Shown: positions 1 to 6,780, numbered from the stretch's first letter. The stretch: DNA of 7,128 bases from Ignavibacteria bacterium UBA6906 (GCA_002451155.1 DKBG01000133.1:576-7703); one strand, 5' to 3'. Numbers and translations: made by a program. Notes: generated from the sequence alone by a model not told the origin.

Positions 1-171
1 AACGGCGAGCCGTCAAACGGAGATGCGGTCGAGGGGGACGGAATTTACTCGATCATCGTAGTGCTGCCACCTGACCCATCGCTCCGGAAGACCTACCGGT
101 TCCTCTTCCAGGCTCTCGATACCGTGGGTGAAGCGAGCAACTCAATCCTCCACTATCTGACTGTGCGCTGA
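1..171 (+). CDS. C-terminal fragment of an exported Ig-like domain protein (5' end outside window)
   Basis: The frame is open from the first base to a TGA at 169-171 and gives 56 residues. Near the left edge it reads GDAVEGDGIYS, a motif often seen in extracellular Ig-like or lipoprotein modules of Bacteroidota (a 'GDAvaGDGiY' loop rich in Asp and Gly). The rest alternates hydrophobic and polar residues, like the last strands of a beta-sandwich (FLFQALDTVGEASNS...LTVR). There is no T9SS sorting domain at this C-terminus, so if the protein is exported it probably uses another anchor, such as an N-terminal lipid; this cannot be checked because the N-terminus is missing. The stop codon lies 3 nt before the next start, so it is probably co-transcribed with the downstream export genes. 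That the frame codes is well supported; its function is not known. Confidence 0.75.
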   Translation, partial: NGEPSNGDAVEGDGIYSIIVVLPPDPSLRKTYRFLFQALDTVGEASNSILHYLTVR

Positions 172-174
172 CGA

Positions 175-1713
175 ATGACGCTGAAACACCTCTGTGCGGG
201 TCTCTGCTTTCTCCTCCTGGCGGGAACGTCAATCGCCAGCGCGCAGCCGGGCCTGCTCAAAACTCCGCGCCTGAACCAGATACAGCCCGGGACAATGCCC
301 CCGAGCAATTCCGTTTCCCATGTGCTTGTTCACCGCGCCGACGTTTGGATCGGAACCGGGAAAGGGCTTGCCCGTTCCACTGACTCCGGGCAATCCTGGG
401 AGACATTCACACAGGATCCGGCATTTGCCCGGCCGGGGATCTACGCGGTTGCCGCACTGGGCGATATGATCTGGGCTTCCATGGGATACTCAAAGGAGGT
501 CGAAGGGCAGAGCGTGCAGACCGGTGCAGGATACGCATACTCAATAGACGACGGAAGATCGTGGACCGGACTCCCGCAGACGCTTGATTCACGCGGCGAT
601 TCAATCGTCCAATACGGCAATAATACTGTCCGATTCCTCCCCATCGTTGTGCCGGAGCAGAATGTGACGTTCGACGTCGCGCTCAGCGACAGCGCAGTGT
701 GGATTACCAGCTGGTCCAGCGGTCTTCGCAAGTCGACCGACCTCGGGCGAACGTGGCAGCGGATTGTCATCCCAAAATCCACCAAGAGTTCAATCGCCCC
801 GACGGATTCACTCGGGTATTACGAGATTGATCCCCGTGAGGACAACAATTTTCTGATGTTTGCCGTGGCGGTCGAGAACAACGATACGGTATGGGCCGGC
901 TCTGCAGGAGGCATCAACAAATCCACAGACGGCGGTGTCAGCTGGGTTCACTTCTCCCGCGCGACGCAGGATCATCCCATCCTGAGCGACTGGGTGATCG
1001 CAATTGCGGCCCAGCGCTTCGCAGGGCGCACCCGCATCTGGACCACAAACTGGCCCGCGGCAGGACCGGATCAACGATTCGGGATCAGCGTCAGCGATGA
1101 CGGCGGATTGAGCTGGCGGAACTTCCTCCATGACGTCAAGGCATACGACTTCGCGTTCAAGGATTCCATCGTGTACGTGGCGACGGACGAGGGGCTCTTC
1201 CGGAGCGATGATGAGGGGGGCTCATGGATACGCTCCGGCTCGATCGTGGACCCGTCCAATGGCCAGCGGATCACTACTCAGCAATTCTTCGCAGTCGACG
1301 TGCTGGGCGACACCGTGCTGGCGGGCACCGGGGACGGGTTCGTCAGCACAATTGACAATGCGGCGCACCCGTTCGGGTTGTCGTGGCAGATCAGACGAAC
1401 ACACCAGCCGCTGCCGAATGCCACGGCGACGTATGCGTATCCAAATCCCTTCTCGCCGCGTGTGGAGAACACCCGGATCCACTATTCAACGGGAGGAAGA
1501 GACGCATCGATCACCATAGAGATTTTCGATTTCGGCATGAACCGTGTTCGAACCGTTCTCAACCAGGCGAGCAGGACCGGGTCATCCGAGCACGACGACC
1601 TCTGGGATGGCCGCGCAGAATCCGGGGATCCGGTGCCAAACGGGGTATACTTCTACCGGGTCGTCGTGGACGACGGAGAACCGTCCTGGGGAAAGATCAT
1701 GGTGCTTCAGTAA
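175..1713 (+). CDS. Secreted Asp-box (BNR-like) beta-propeller protein with T9SS type A-like C-terminal sorting domain
   Basis: A 512-residue protein with three parts. Residues 1-23 form a signal peptide: Lys4, a hydrophobic core LCFLLLAG, and an ASA|Q cleavage site. Residues about 45-405 are a beta-propeller with six Asp-boxes (SxDxGxxW) at 68-75, 123-130, 187-194, 250-257, 307-314 and 344-351, often preceded by a W/V-x-G/A-T/S-x-x-G-L strand. Residues about 420-512 are a FlgD-Ig-like/T9SS sorting domain with YPNPFSP (422-428), IEIFDFGMNRVRT, WDGR (477-480), NGVYFYR (489-495) and a final KIMVLQ. By family knowledge, such domains send proteins through the T9SS and are cleaved at the cell surface. 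No sialidase FRIP motif is seen, so Asp-boxes here mean fold rather than sialidase activity; the ligand is unknown. The ATG lies 3 nt after the upstream stop and has no visible Shine-Dalgarno, so translation is probably coupled. Confidence 0.88.
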   Translation: MTLKHLCAGLCFLLLAGTSIASAQPGLLKTPRLNQIQPGTMPPSNSVSHVLVHRADVWIGTGKGLARSTDSGQSWETFTQDPAFARPGIYAVAALGDMIWASMGYSKEVEGQSVQTGAGYAYSIDDGRSWTGLPQTLDSRGDSIVQYGNNTVRFLPIVVPEQNVTFDVALSDSAVWITSWSSGLRKSTDLGRTWQRIVIPKSTKSSIAPTDSLGYYEIDPREDNNFLMFAVAVENNDTVWAGSAGGINKSTDGGVSWVHFSRATQDHPILSDWVIAIAAQRFAGRTRIWTTNWPAAGPDQRFGISVSDDGGLSWRNFLHDVKAYDFAFKDSIVYVATDEGLFRSDDEGGSWIRSGSIVDPSNGQRITTQQFFAVDVLGDTVLAGTGDGFVSTIDNAAHPFGLSWQIRRTHQPLPNATATYAYPNPFSPRVENTRIHYSTGGRDASITIEIFDFGMNRVRTVLNQASRTGSSEHDDLWDGRAESGDPVPNGVYFYRVVVDDGEPSWGKIMVLQ

Positions 1714-1714
1714 T

Positions 1715-2686
1715 ATGCGCACAACCTTCACCAGAGTCCTCTTCACCGGCAGCGCACTGCTGCTCCTTCTCGGGTATCCAGACCGCGACTGTTCCGCGCA
1801 GATTGGAGGAACCCCGGGCGCGTTCAGCCGCCTGGGATTCGGCCCGCGGGGCATGGGGATGGGCAATGCAATGACCGCCGTAGCCGACGGAGATCTCGTG
1901 GGGTACTACAACCCTGCGCTCCTTCCCTCAACAGCATATCGGTACGCCGGCGCGACGTTCGGGATACTGAGCCTTGACCGGTCTCTGAATTTCCTGAGCT
2001 ACGCACAGGCCCTGCCGCCGACCGCCGGGCTTTCAGTATCGTTGATCAATGCGGGGGTGAGCGAGATCGACGGACGGGACAGCGATGGCCGGCCAACAGG
2101 TCCGATCAGGACCTCGGAGAACCAGGTGGCGCTGGGATTCGGCATCAAATTCTCACCCGGCTTCTCGCTGGGATTAAACGTCAAAATGTACTACTATCAC
2201 CTGTATACCGACGTCACATCGCTGACAGCCGGCCTGGATTTCGGGTTCCTTTATCCTGTGGACCGGAACCTGACCGTCGCCGTCACCGTTCGAGATGTCC
2301 AGTCAAAGTACAAGTGGGACACGTCGGAGCTTCTCGGGCAGAGCGGACAGACCAGCGAACAGGTCTTCCCAAGGCTTTACACTGCCGGCGCGTCGTATCG
2401 CCTTCCCGACAGCCTCGGACTTGTGGCCGCTGATTTCGAGTTCAGCTCGGCAGAGACCATAATCCTCCGGTTCGGGCTCGAAGTGCCGATCGTTCCTGAG
2501 TTGACTTTGCGCGCGGGAATAGACAGGATCGACCTCAAGGAGTCGGGAAACGGGGTCCGGCCCGGTGGCGGCTTCACGCTCAGAAAAGAGATCGGCTCGA
2601 TGACACCCTCAGTCACCTACGCTTATGTTCATGAGCCCTTCTCTCCCGCGGGTATGCATCTGGTTTCAATCGGAGTGATATTCTGA
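1715..2686 (+). CDS. PorV/PorQ-family outer membrane beta-barrel protein (first copy)
   Basis: A 323-residue outer-membrane protein. The ATG at 1715 is chosen because a signal peptide starts there: MRTTFTR, then the hydrophobic ALLLLLG, then a likely CSA|Q cleavage after residue 28. The reading frame is open further upstream to 1544, but that part overlaps the sorting-domain gene and has no signal peptide. The mature N-terminus has the PorV/PorQ (UPF0164-like, FadL-related) signature: RLGFGPRGMGMGNAMTAVA (residues 39-57), then YYNPALL with NPA at 66-68. The rest is amphipathic beta-strand with Gly- and Tyr-rich turns and ends in ...VSIGVIF, with the C-terminal Phe typical of barrel proteins inserted by BAM. 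PorV proper is the outer-membrane shuttle that brings T9SS substrates to the PorU sortase; many family members have no assigned role. It begins one base after the upstream TAA. Confidence 0.87.
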   Translation: MRTTFTRVLFTGSALLLLLGYPDRDCSAQIGGTPGAFSRLGFGPRGMGMGNAMTAVADGDLVGYYNPALLPSTAYRYAGATFGILSLDRSLNFLSYAQALPPTAGLSVSLINAGVSEIDGRDSDGRPTGPIRTSENQVALGFGIKFSPGFSLGLNVKMYYYHLYTDVTSLTAGLDFGFLYPVDRNLTVAVTVRDVQSKYKWDTSELLGQSGQTSEQVFPRLYTAGASYRLPDSLGLVAADFEFSSAETIILRFGLEVPIVPELTLRAGIDRIDLKESGNGVRPGGGFTLRKEIGSMTPSVTYAYVHEPFSPAGMHLVSIGVIF

Positions 2687-2694
2687 GTGGCGGA

Positions 2695-3636
2695 ATGACC
2701 AATACAACCGGAAGATTTCGCTTTCGCGCCATCGGTGCCGCCGCGGTGATTCTGTTTCTTCCGATCACCCTTCACGCGCAGGTCGGGAATTCGGGGATGG
2801 CGTTCTTGAAGCTCGGCATCTCCGGTCGCGGCGTCGGGCTTGCCGACGCACTCACGGCTTCCGCCTCGGGCACCGCCTCGCTCTACTACAATCCGGCCGG
2901 AACGGTCCGGCAGTCAGACTTCGAGCCCTCGACCCAGTTCATGTTCACTCACAAGGAATGGATACAGGACACACGGGTTGAATTTCTTGGCGGGGTGACA
3001 CAGCTTGGACCAATGAGCGCGCTCGGAGCCTTTGTCACCTCAACAACGATCGCTGATATCGAGGTCCGGACACGGCCCGGTGAAGCGGAGGGCACATTTA
3101 CCGCAAGGAATATGGCCGCGGGAGTGAGCTACGCCTATCGCCTCAGCGACCACGTCAGCGCAGGCGTAACCGCGAAGTTCCTGTATGAGAAGATATTCGT
3201 GGACGAAGCGTCCGGTTTCGCGGCCGATCTCGGGGTGCAGGTCGACACACCAGTCGAGAACCTGAAAGCGGGTTTTGCGCTCTCCAATCTCGGGGGGATG
3301 AGTCCACTCAGGAGCGAACGAACAACACTCCCCTCGCTTCTGAGAGCCGGCGGGGCATATAACCTCGGGTTATCCGAGGGACAGTTCGCCGTTCTTGGCG
3401 CTACGGACCTCGTGTATATTTTTCCGGAGGGACGAGCCTATCTCAATGCGGGAGCAGAGCTTCGGATGCAACAATTCCTGGCCGTACGGCTGGGGTATCA
3501 GTTCGGTTCCGAGGCGCGGGGACTGTGCGCGGGCCTTGGAGTGGGGTATGGCGCCTTTGGGCTAGACTATGCATACGGCCGCTTGAGCTCCGATCTCGGA
3601 ACCGCCCACACACTTTCGTTGATCGTCAATCTGTAG
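2695..3636 (+). CDS. PorV/PorQ-family outer membrane beta-barrel protein (second copy)
   Basis: A 313-residue protein with a signal peptide (RFRFR basic region, hydrophobic AIGAAAVILFLPIT, likely LHA|Q cleavage after residue 28). The mature N-terminus repeats the family signature: FLKLGISGRGVGLADALTA (residues 37-55), then LYYNPAG with NPA at 66-68, the same residue numbers as in the preceding gene, so the two line up without gaps at the N-terminus. Sequence beyond this region is quite divergent, so this is an old paralogue rather than a recent duplication. It ends in LSLIVNL without the usual terminal aromatic residue. It starts 8 nt after the preceding stop and is the last gene of the plus-strand operon. 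A role in T9SS export or surface attachment is inferred from family and context; it could equally be a FadL-like transport barrel. Confidence 0.85.
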   Translation: MTNTTGRFRFRAIGAAAVILFLPITLHAQVGNSGMAFLKLGISGRGVGLADALTASASGTASLYYNPAGTVRQSDFEPSTQFMFTHKEWIQDTRVEFLGGVTQLGPMSALGAFVTSTTIADIEVRTRPGEAEGTFTARNMAAGVSYAYRLSDHVSAGVTAKFLYEKIFVDEASGFAADLGVQVDTPVENLKAGFALSNLGGMSPLRSERTTLPSLLRAGGAYNLGLSEGQFAVLGATDLVYIFPEGRAYLNAGAELRMQQFLAVRLGYQFGSEARGLCAGLGVGYGAFGLDYAYGRLSSDLGTAHTLSLIVNL

Positions 3637-3679
3637 CTCTCTCTCCCCCGCGCTGAGAGACGGATGAGTCCCCGGCGCT

Positions 3680-4891
3680 CTACGTCAACCACTTCCTCCT
3701 TACCTGCTCCACCTCCCTGACAATCTCGTCCAGATTGATCATCTGGATGCACTCAAGAGCATAAGGACATTCTCTTTTCCAGCAGGGAGAACACTCCAGA
3801 CCGTGCGGCACCAGCTTGATGCCACGGTCGAAGAGATCGACCTCAGCGGCCGAACTCACGCCGAACCAGACGATGACGTGCTTCTTCAGGGCCACGGCCG
3901 CGTGCATTCCAAAAGAATCCCCCGAGATCACAACATCACAGAGGTTGACATAGCAGAGTCCCCGCCGGACCCCTTCCGTCGTTGGAGTGGAAACGACCTT
4001 CGCGCCGACCCGGCGCACAATCTCGGCATTGCGCATCATATCCTCCGGTCCTCCCACGAGGACCAGCCGGAGACCGGAAAGGACACTCAGCCGCTCGATG
4101 AGGGAGACATGCTGGTCTACCGTCATCTTCTTGTTCGGGAAGAGTTCGGAGCATCCGGTATTGAATCCGACGATGAGGTCGCGGGTGCCTTTCCCCCCCG
4201 CCGGGAGGCCCGACTCCTCCTTGTACTGTTCACAGTAGGCGAGCTCTTCCGGAGAGAGGTTCACAACATACTCGTCCCGTCGATATCCGAGTTTAAATTG
4301 TTCGCACAGAAGCTGCCCGACGGTCTTTCTGTTGACCCGGAACTTGAGGTGATCGTCCAGACCGAGCAGATAATTCTCGCCGGCCTCGGGATTCAGGGGA
4401 ACGATCACGCCGTTTCGGTCCAGGCCATACCCGAGCTTCTCTGACGCCGGAATGGAATTCGTGAACGCCGCGGACCGCTGGGATTTGTCAACGTTTAGCA
4501 CCAGGTCGAACTCCATCTGCTGAAGAATCATCCAGCTCTCCGGTTCCCAGAGAAATACTCGATCAAGATACGGGTTACCGTCGAGGAGGTGAACGGCATT
4601 CTTTAACGTGATCCAGTACACCCGGCTAATGGGATATTTCCGTTTCAACGAGGCAAGGATGGAGGTCGTGACCAGGACATTTCCCATCGCATCCAGGTTA
4701 ACGATGAGAATGCGGGTCCCGATGGGATCAGGGTCCACACATTTCTTGTAGCAGGTGGTACCGGAAACACAGGGCTTGTATCCGGTGAACCGTTTACAGT
4801 CAGGTATGGTAAACGGCGCTTTCTTAGTGGCGGCGCGTCGTTTGGTGCGAGTGCTTCGACCCTTCTTCTTGCCCCTCGCTCTGGGAGTCAC
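3680..4891 (-). CDS. Divergent glycosyltransferase family 9 (heptosyltransferase-like) protein with basic, Cys-rich N-terminus
   Basis: 403 residues, starting at a GTG (4889-4891) that is supported by a GGAGGG site 7 nt upstream and a promoter just before it. Residues 1-24 contain 12 Lys/Arg. Residues 32-51 hold four cysteines (C-x8-C-x5-C-x3-C). From residue 59 the GT9 fold follows: a Rossmann strand ILIVNLDAMGNVLVTTSIL, the NPYLDRV segment (106-112), VGFNTG (241-246), LVLVGGPEDM (276-285) and the nucleotide-sugar site SGDSFGMHAAVAL (323-335). A C-terminal C-x2-C-x4-C-x5-C lies at 367-381. In classical GT9 enzymes (WaaC, WaaF) the first loop reads GD and that Asp is catalytic; here it is Asn71. 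The donor-site motif is also changed (GDSFGMH against NDSGPMH). It probably belongs to a separate GT9 subfamily in surface-glycan assembly; whether it is active and on what substrate is unknown. Family membership is sure, specificity is not. Confidence 0.88.
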   Translation of the reverse strand: MTPRARGKKKGRSTRTKRRAATKKAPFTIPDCKRFTGYKPCVSGTTCYKKCVDPDPIGTRILIVNLDAMGNVLVTTSILASLKRKYPISRVYWITLKNAVHLLDGNPYLDRVFLWEPESWMILQQMEFDLVLNVDKSQRSAAFTNSIPASEKLGYGLDRNGVIVPLNPEAGENYLLGLDDHLKFRVNRKTVGQLLCEQFKLGYRRDEYVVNLSPEELAYCEQYKEESGLPAGGKGTRDLIVGFNTGCSELFPNKKMTVDQHVSLIERLSVLSGLRLVLVGGPEDMMRNAEIVRRVGAKVVSTPTTEGVRRGLCYVNLCDVVISGDSFGMHAAVALKKHVIVWFGVSSAAEVDLFDRGIKLVPHGLECSPCWKRECPYALECIQMINLDEIVREVEQVRRKWLT

Positions 4892-4898
4892 GAGAATT

Positions 4899-4904
4899 CC
4901 CTCC
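4899..4904 (-). promoter_or_regulatory. Shine-Dalgarno site for the divergent GT9 gene (decides the GTG start)
   Basis: Read on the minus strand, GGAGGG lies 7 nt before the GTG at 4889-4891. This is the only strong Shine-Dalgarno sequence I find before any start in the window. It supports the non-ATG start and hence the reality of the basic, Cys-containing N-terminal extension. Confidence 0.8.
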
Positions 4905-4916
4905 GAAGTGTTCTTG

Positions 4917-4945
4917 ATAATAGGCAGAGGTCACCTGACTTTCAA
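4917..4945 (-). promoter_or_regulatory. Sigma70-type promoter for the divergent GT9 gene
   Basis: On the minus strand, TTGAAA (4945-4940) is followed after exactly 17 nt by TATTAT (4922-4917). Each hexamer matches five of six consensus positions and the spacing is ideal. A transcript starting about 7 nt downstream (near 4910) would have a leader of about 19 nt that contains the GGAGGG site just before the GTG start. It lies in the 87-nt gap between the two GT9 genes, so the distal gene can be transcribed apart from corA, the glycosylase gene and the first GT9 gene. It is the housekeeping type, not the TTTG/TAnnTTTG type of classical Bacteroidetes. This is predicted from sequence only. Confidence 0.65.
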
Positions 4946-4978
4946 CGGCCCCGCGAGCCAGCCACACCGTCGTTACCT

Positions 4979-6019
4979 TCACCCGCCCAATGCGATGCCG
5001 TTCTTCCTGACGAGGTGTTCGGCGGCCTGGAACACCGCGTCGACAGTCAGATCACGCATACATGGATGTCCGATCGGGCAGCCGGTATAGTTGCAGCCGA
5101 GGCAAGGCAGCCCATCCTTCCTCACCACCAGATGGTGATCTCCGTAGGGTCCCTGAAGAAGCGGGTTCGTCGGGCCATAGATTCCAAGGACCGGGGTACC
5201 GACCGCGGCGGCAAGGTGCATTGGCCCTGAGTCATTGGAAACAAGGAACGCACACCGCTCGAAGAGCGCCCCGAGCTGGCGAAGGGTGGTCGGAGGAGGG
5301 ACGAAGGCCGTCTCTTTCATCAGGCTCCGGATCTTTTCGGCCTCCTCCCGCTGCCCCGGCCCCCAGACCGGAATCACTGTGACTCCGAACTTCGCAACGA
5401 GCCGGTCCCCAAGCTCCGCGAACCTCTCGAGTGCCCATCGTTTTGTGTACCATCCTCCGCCCGTACCGAGCGCAACAAGCGGGGACGCCTGAAGCGAGGA
5501 TTCCGCAAGGAATGCGCTTACATATTCTCGATCCGTGTCGTCAATGGTGACGTGCAGGGATCGATCGACGATCGGTACCCCGATGGCTTCCAGCGCGTCC
5601 AGGTTGAACTGTGTGTTGTGGACGCGATCACCGCGCGGCTGCACCCGAAGCGAATACGCGTAGCGTCTGCCGCGGAAGTCGTATCCGACCCGGAGCGCTG
5701 CCCCGCTCATCCGGGTCAATAACGCGGTCCGGGGGTTGCCGAAGAGGTCAATGACGAGGTCATATCGGCGGCCGCGCACTTCTCGAATATAATACAGAGG
5801 ACCATGAGTCTTCACGTCATAGAGGAGAACTCGATTCAGATAGGGGTTATTCTCCACCACTTCTCGCGCGGGGGGTTCGGTGAGGAAGTCGATCTCGGCG
5901 TCGGGAAATGCCAGGCGAAGATTCCTCGTCACAATCGTCGCAAGAATGACATCGCCGATCGCCCTCGGTTTTATGATCAGTATACGCTTCACGGACGTAC
6001 GGTTCAGTAGCGTGTTCAT
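4979..6019 (-). CDS. Glycosyltransferase family 9 protein, lipopolysaccharide heptosyltransferase II-like (WaaF type)
   Basis: 346 residues with a canonical GT9 layout. The N-terminal Rossmann half opens with KRILIIKPRAIGDVILAT, in which Asp23 of the GD pair corresponds to the catalytic Asp of WaaC/WaaF. ENNPYLNRVLLYD (56-68) follows. The C-terminal half has LGTGGGWYTKRWALERF (184-200), in which KRW is the family's phosphate or donor contact region, and the nucleotide-sugar signature NDSGPMHLAAAVGTPVLGIYG (262-282). A C-x2-C-x4-C-x5-C group lies at 306-320, as in other WaaF-like proteins. The enzyme is expected to transfer ADP-heptose or a similar sugar to the LPS inner core at the cytoplasmic face of the inner membrane; the exact donor and acceptor cannot be read from sequence. 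Its ATG overlaps the TGA of the upstream glycosylase gene (ATGA) and it lacks a Shine-Dalgarno, so translation is probably coupled. Confidence 0.9.
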   Translation of the reverse strand: MNTLLNRTSVKRILIIKPRAIGDVILATIVTRNLRLAFPDAEIDFLTEPPAREVVENNPYLNRVLLYDVKTHGPLYYIREVRGRRYDLVIDLFGNPRTALLTRMSGAALRVGYDFRGRRYAYSLRVQPRGDRVHNTQFNLDALEAIGVPIVDRSLHVTIDDTDREYVSAFLAESSLQASPLVALGTGGGWYTKRWALERFAELGDRLVAKFGVTVIPVWGPGQREEAEKIRSLMKETAFVPPPTTLRQLGALFERCAFLVSNDSGPMHLAAAVGTPVLGIYGPTNPLLQGPYGDHHLVVRKDGLPCLGCNYTGCPIGHPCMRDLTVDAVFQAAEHLVRKNGIALGG

Positions 6020-6780
6020 GCAGGGATGTTGTCCAGGAGCATGAAATCATAACGAGACTTGGTAGGGACGGTCCTCCTCCCGCGCCGGGTACCGCGTTCC
6101 GGCCAACGGCACAGGTCAAACACCGGACAGCGGTCGCAAGCGGGTCGCGATGCCTTACAGATCAGTCTCCCGAATCGAATCATATTCGTATGGAGGGAAT
6201 ACGCCTTGCCGCTCGGGACGAGTTCCTTCATCGCGACAAATGTCTTTTCAGGCGTCGGACAGCCCGACACGAGGCCAAGCCGGTTACATACCCTGTGGAC
6301 GTGCGTGTCGACCGGGAAGACGTCCCGTCCCAGCGAGAAGACGAGCACGCATGATGCGGTCTTCACCCCGACCCCATCCAAGCGGGTCAGCGTCTCGATG
6401 ATCTCATCGTTTGACTTCCGCCGGAGCGCGTTCAGCCTGTACGACCCGTACTGTTTCTTCAGGGTGCGAAGGACTTCATGGATCCTTGCGGCCTTCTGGT
6501 TCGCCATTCCGCCAACACGGATCAGCGCCCGGACCCGTGACTCCGGGGCTTCAGCGACTGCCTCCCATGAAGGGAGATGAGTCCGAAGGGCGGTATAGGC
6601 ACGATGGCTGTTCACATCAGACGTATTCTGTGACAGTATTGTGGCAACAAGCATATCGAGGGGGGCGGGGAGGCGACCGGACTGTCTGGGAGTCCCCAGG
6701 AAACGTTCGAGGCGATTCGCAACGAGGGCCACGCGTGCTCTCGCGCGGGAACGGGGGACACGGGACCTGGTCAGAGCCAT
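6016..6780 (-). CDS. nth: Endonuclease III-family DNA glycosylase/AP lyase with 4Fe-4S cluster
   Basis: 254 residues, compared with 211 in E. coli Nth; the extra length is a basic N-terminus of about 20 residues and about 30 residues after the iron-sulfur site. The helix-hairpin-helix reads LDGVGVKTA (134-142), with Lys140 as the expected Schiff-base nucleophile, and VDTHVHRV (157-164) supplies the catalytic Asp158. A C-x6-C-x2-C-x5-C cluster at 208, 215, 218 and 224 matches the Nth/MutY 4Fe-4S motif exactly. The enzyme removes oxidised pyrimidines and nicks abasic sites in base excision repair. The first helix reads LSQNTSD rather than E. coli LSAQATD, so it may belong to a different Nth subgroup, and substrate range should be assigned with care. 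The ATG at 6780 is chosen because the frame further upstream runs inside corA and shows no family similarity. It overlaps corA by 10 nt. Confidence 0.9.
   Translation of the reverse strand: MALTRSRVPRSRARARVALVANRLERFLGTPRQSGRLPAPLDMLVATILSQNTSDVNSHRAYTALRTHLPSWEAVAEAPESRVRALIRVGGMANQKAARIHEVLRTLKKQYGSYRLNALRRKSNDEIIETLTRLDGVGVKTASCVLVFSLGRDVFPVDTHVHRVCNRLGLVSGCPTPEKTFVAMKELVPSGKAYSLHTNMIRFGRLICKASRPACDRCPVFDLCRWPERGTRRGRRTVPTKSRYDFMLLDNIPA

Noticed and set aside
175..1713. Sialidase activity suggested by multiple Asp-boxes
   Set aside because: No FRIP motif or catalytic Arg triad pattern is visible; Asp-boxes are structural and occur in many non-sialidase propellers.
1544..1714. In-frame upstream extension (57 codons) of the first PorV/PorQ gene
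   Set aside because: It lies inside the sorting-domain coding region, and the signal peptide starts exactly at the ATG at 1715.
3640..3660. Hairpin TCTCTC/GAGAGA with a 9-nt loop in the 43-nt gap between the convergent operons
   Set aside because: Only 6 bp, with a slippery CT repeat and no T-run on either side; too weak to call a bidirectional terminator, although the position would suit one.
3803..4444. 213-codon open frame on the plus strand opposite the divergent GT9 gene
   Set aside because: Low-complexity charged composition with no recognisable domain, fully antisense to a clear GT9 protein; typical shadow frame in G+C-rich DNA.
4927..4935. AGGT-N-ACCT inverted repeat in the spacer of the GT9 promoter
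   Set aside because: Four-base arms are expected by chance; not enough to call an operator.
6059..6580. 173-codon open frame on the plus strand opposite the glycosylase gene
   Set aside because: Antisense to a gene with intact catalytic and Fe-S motifs; Arg/Ser-rich translation without domain features.
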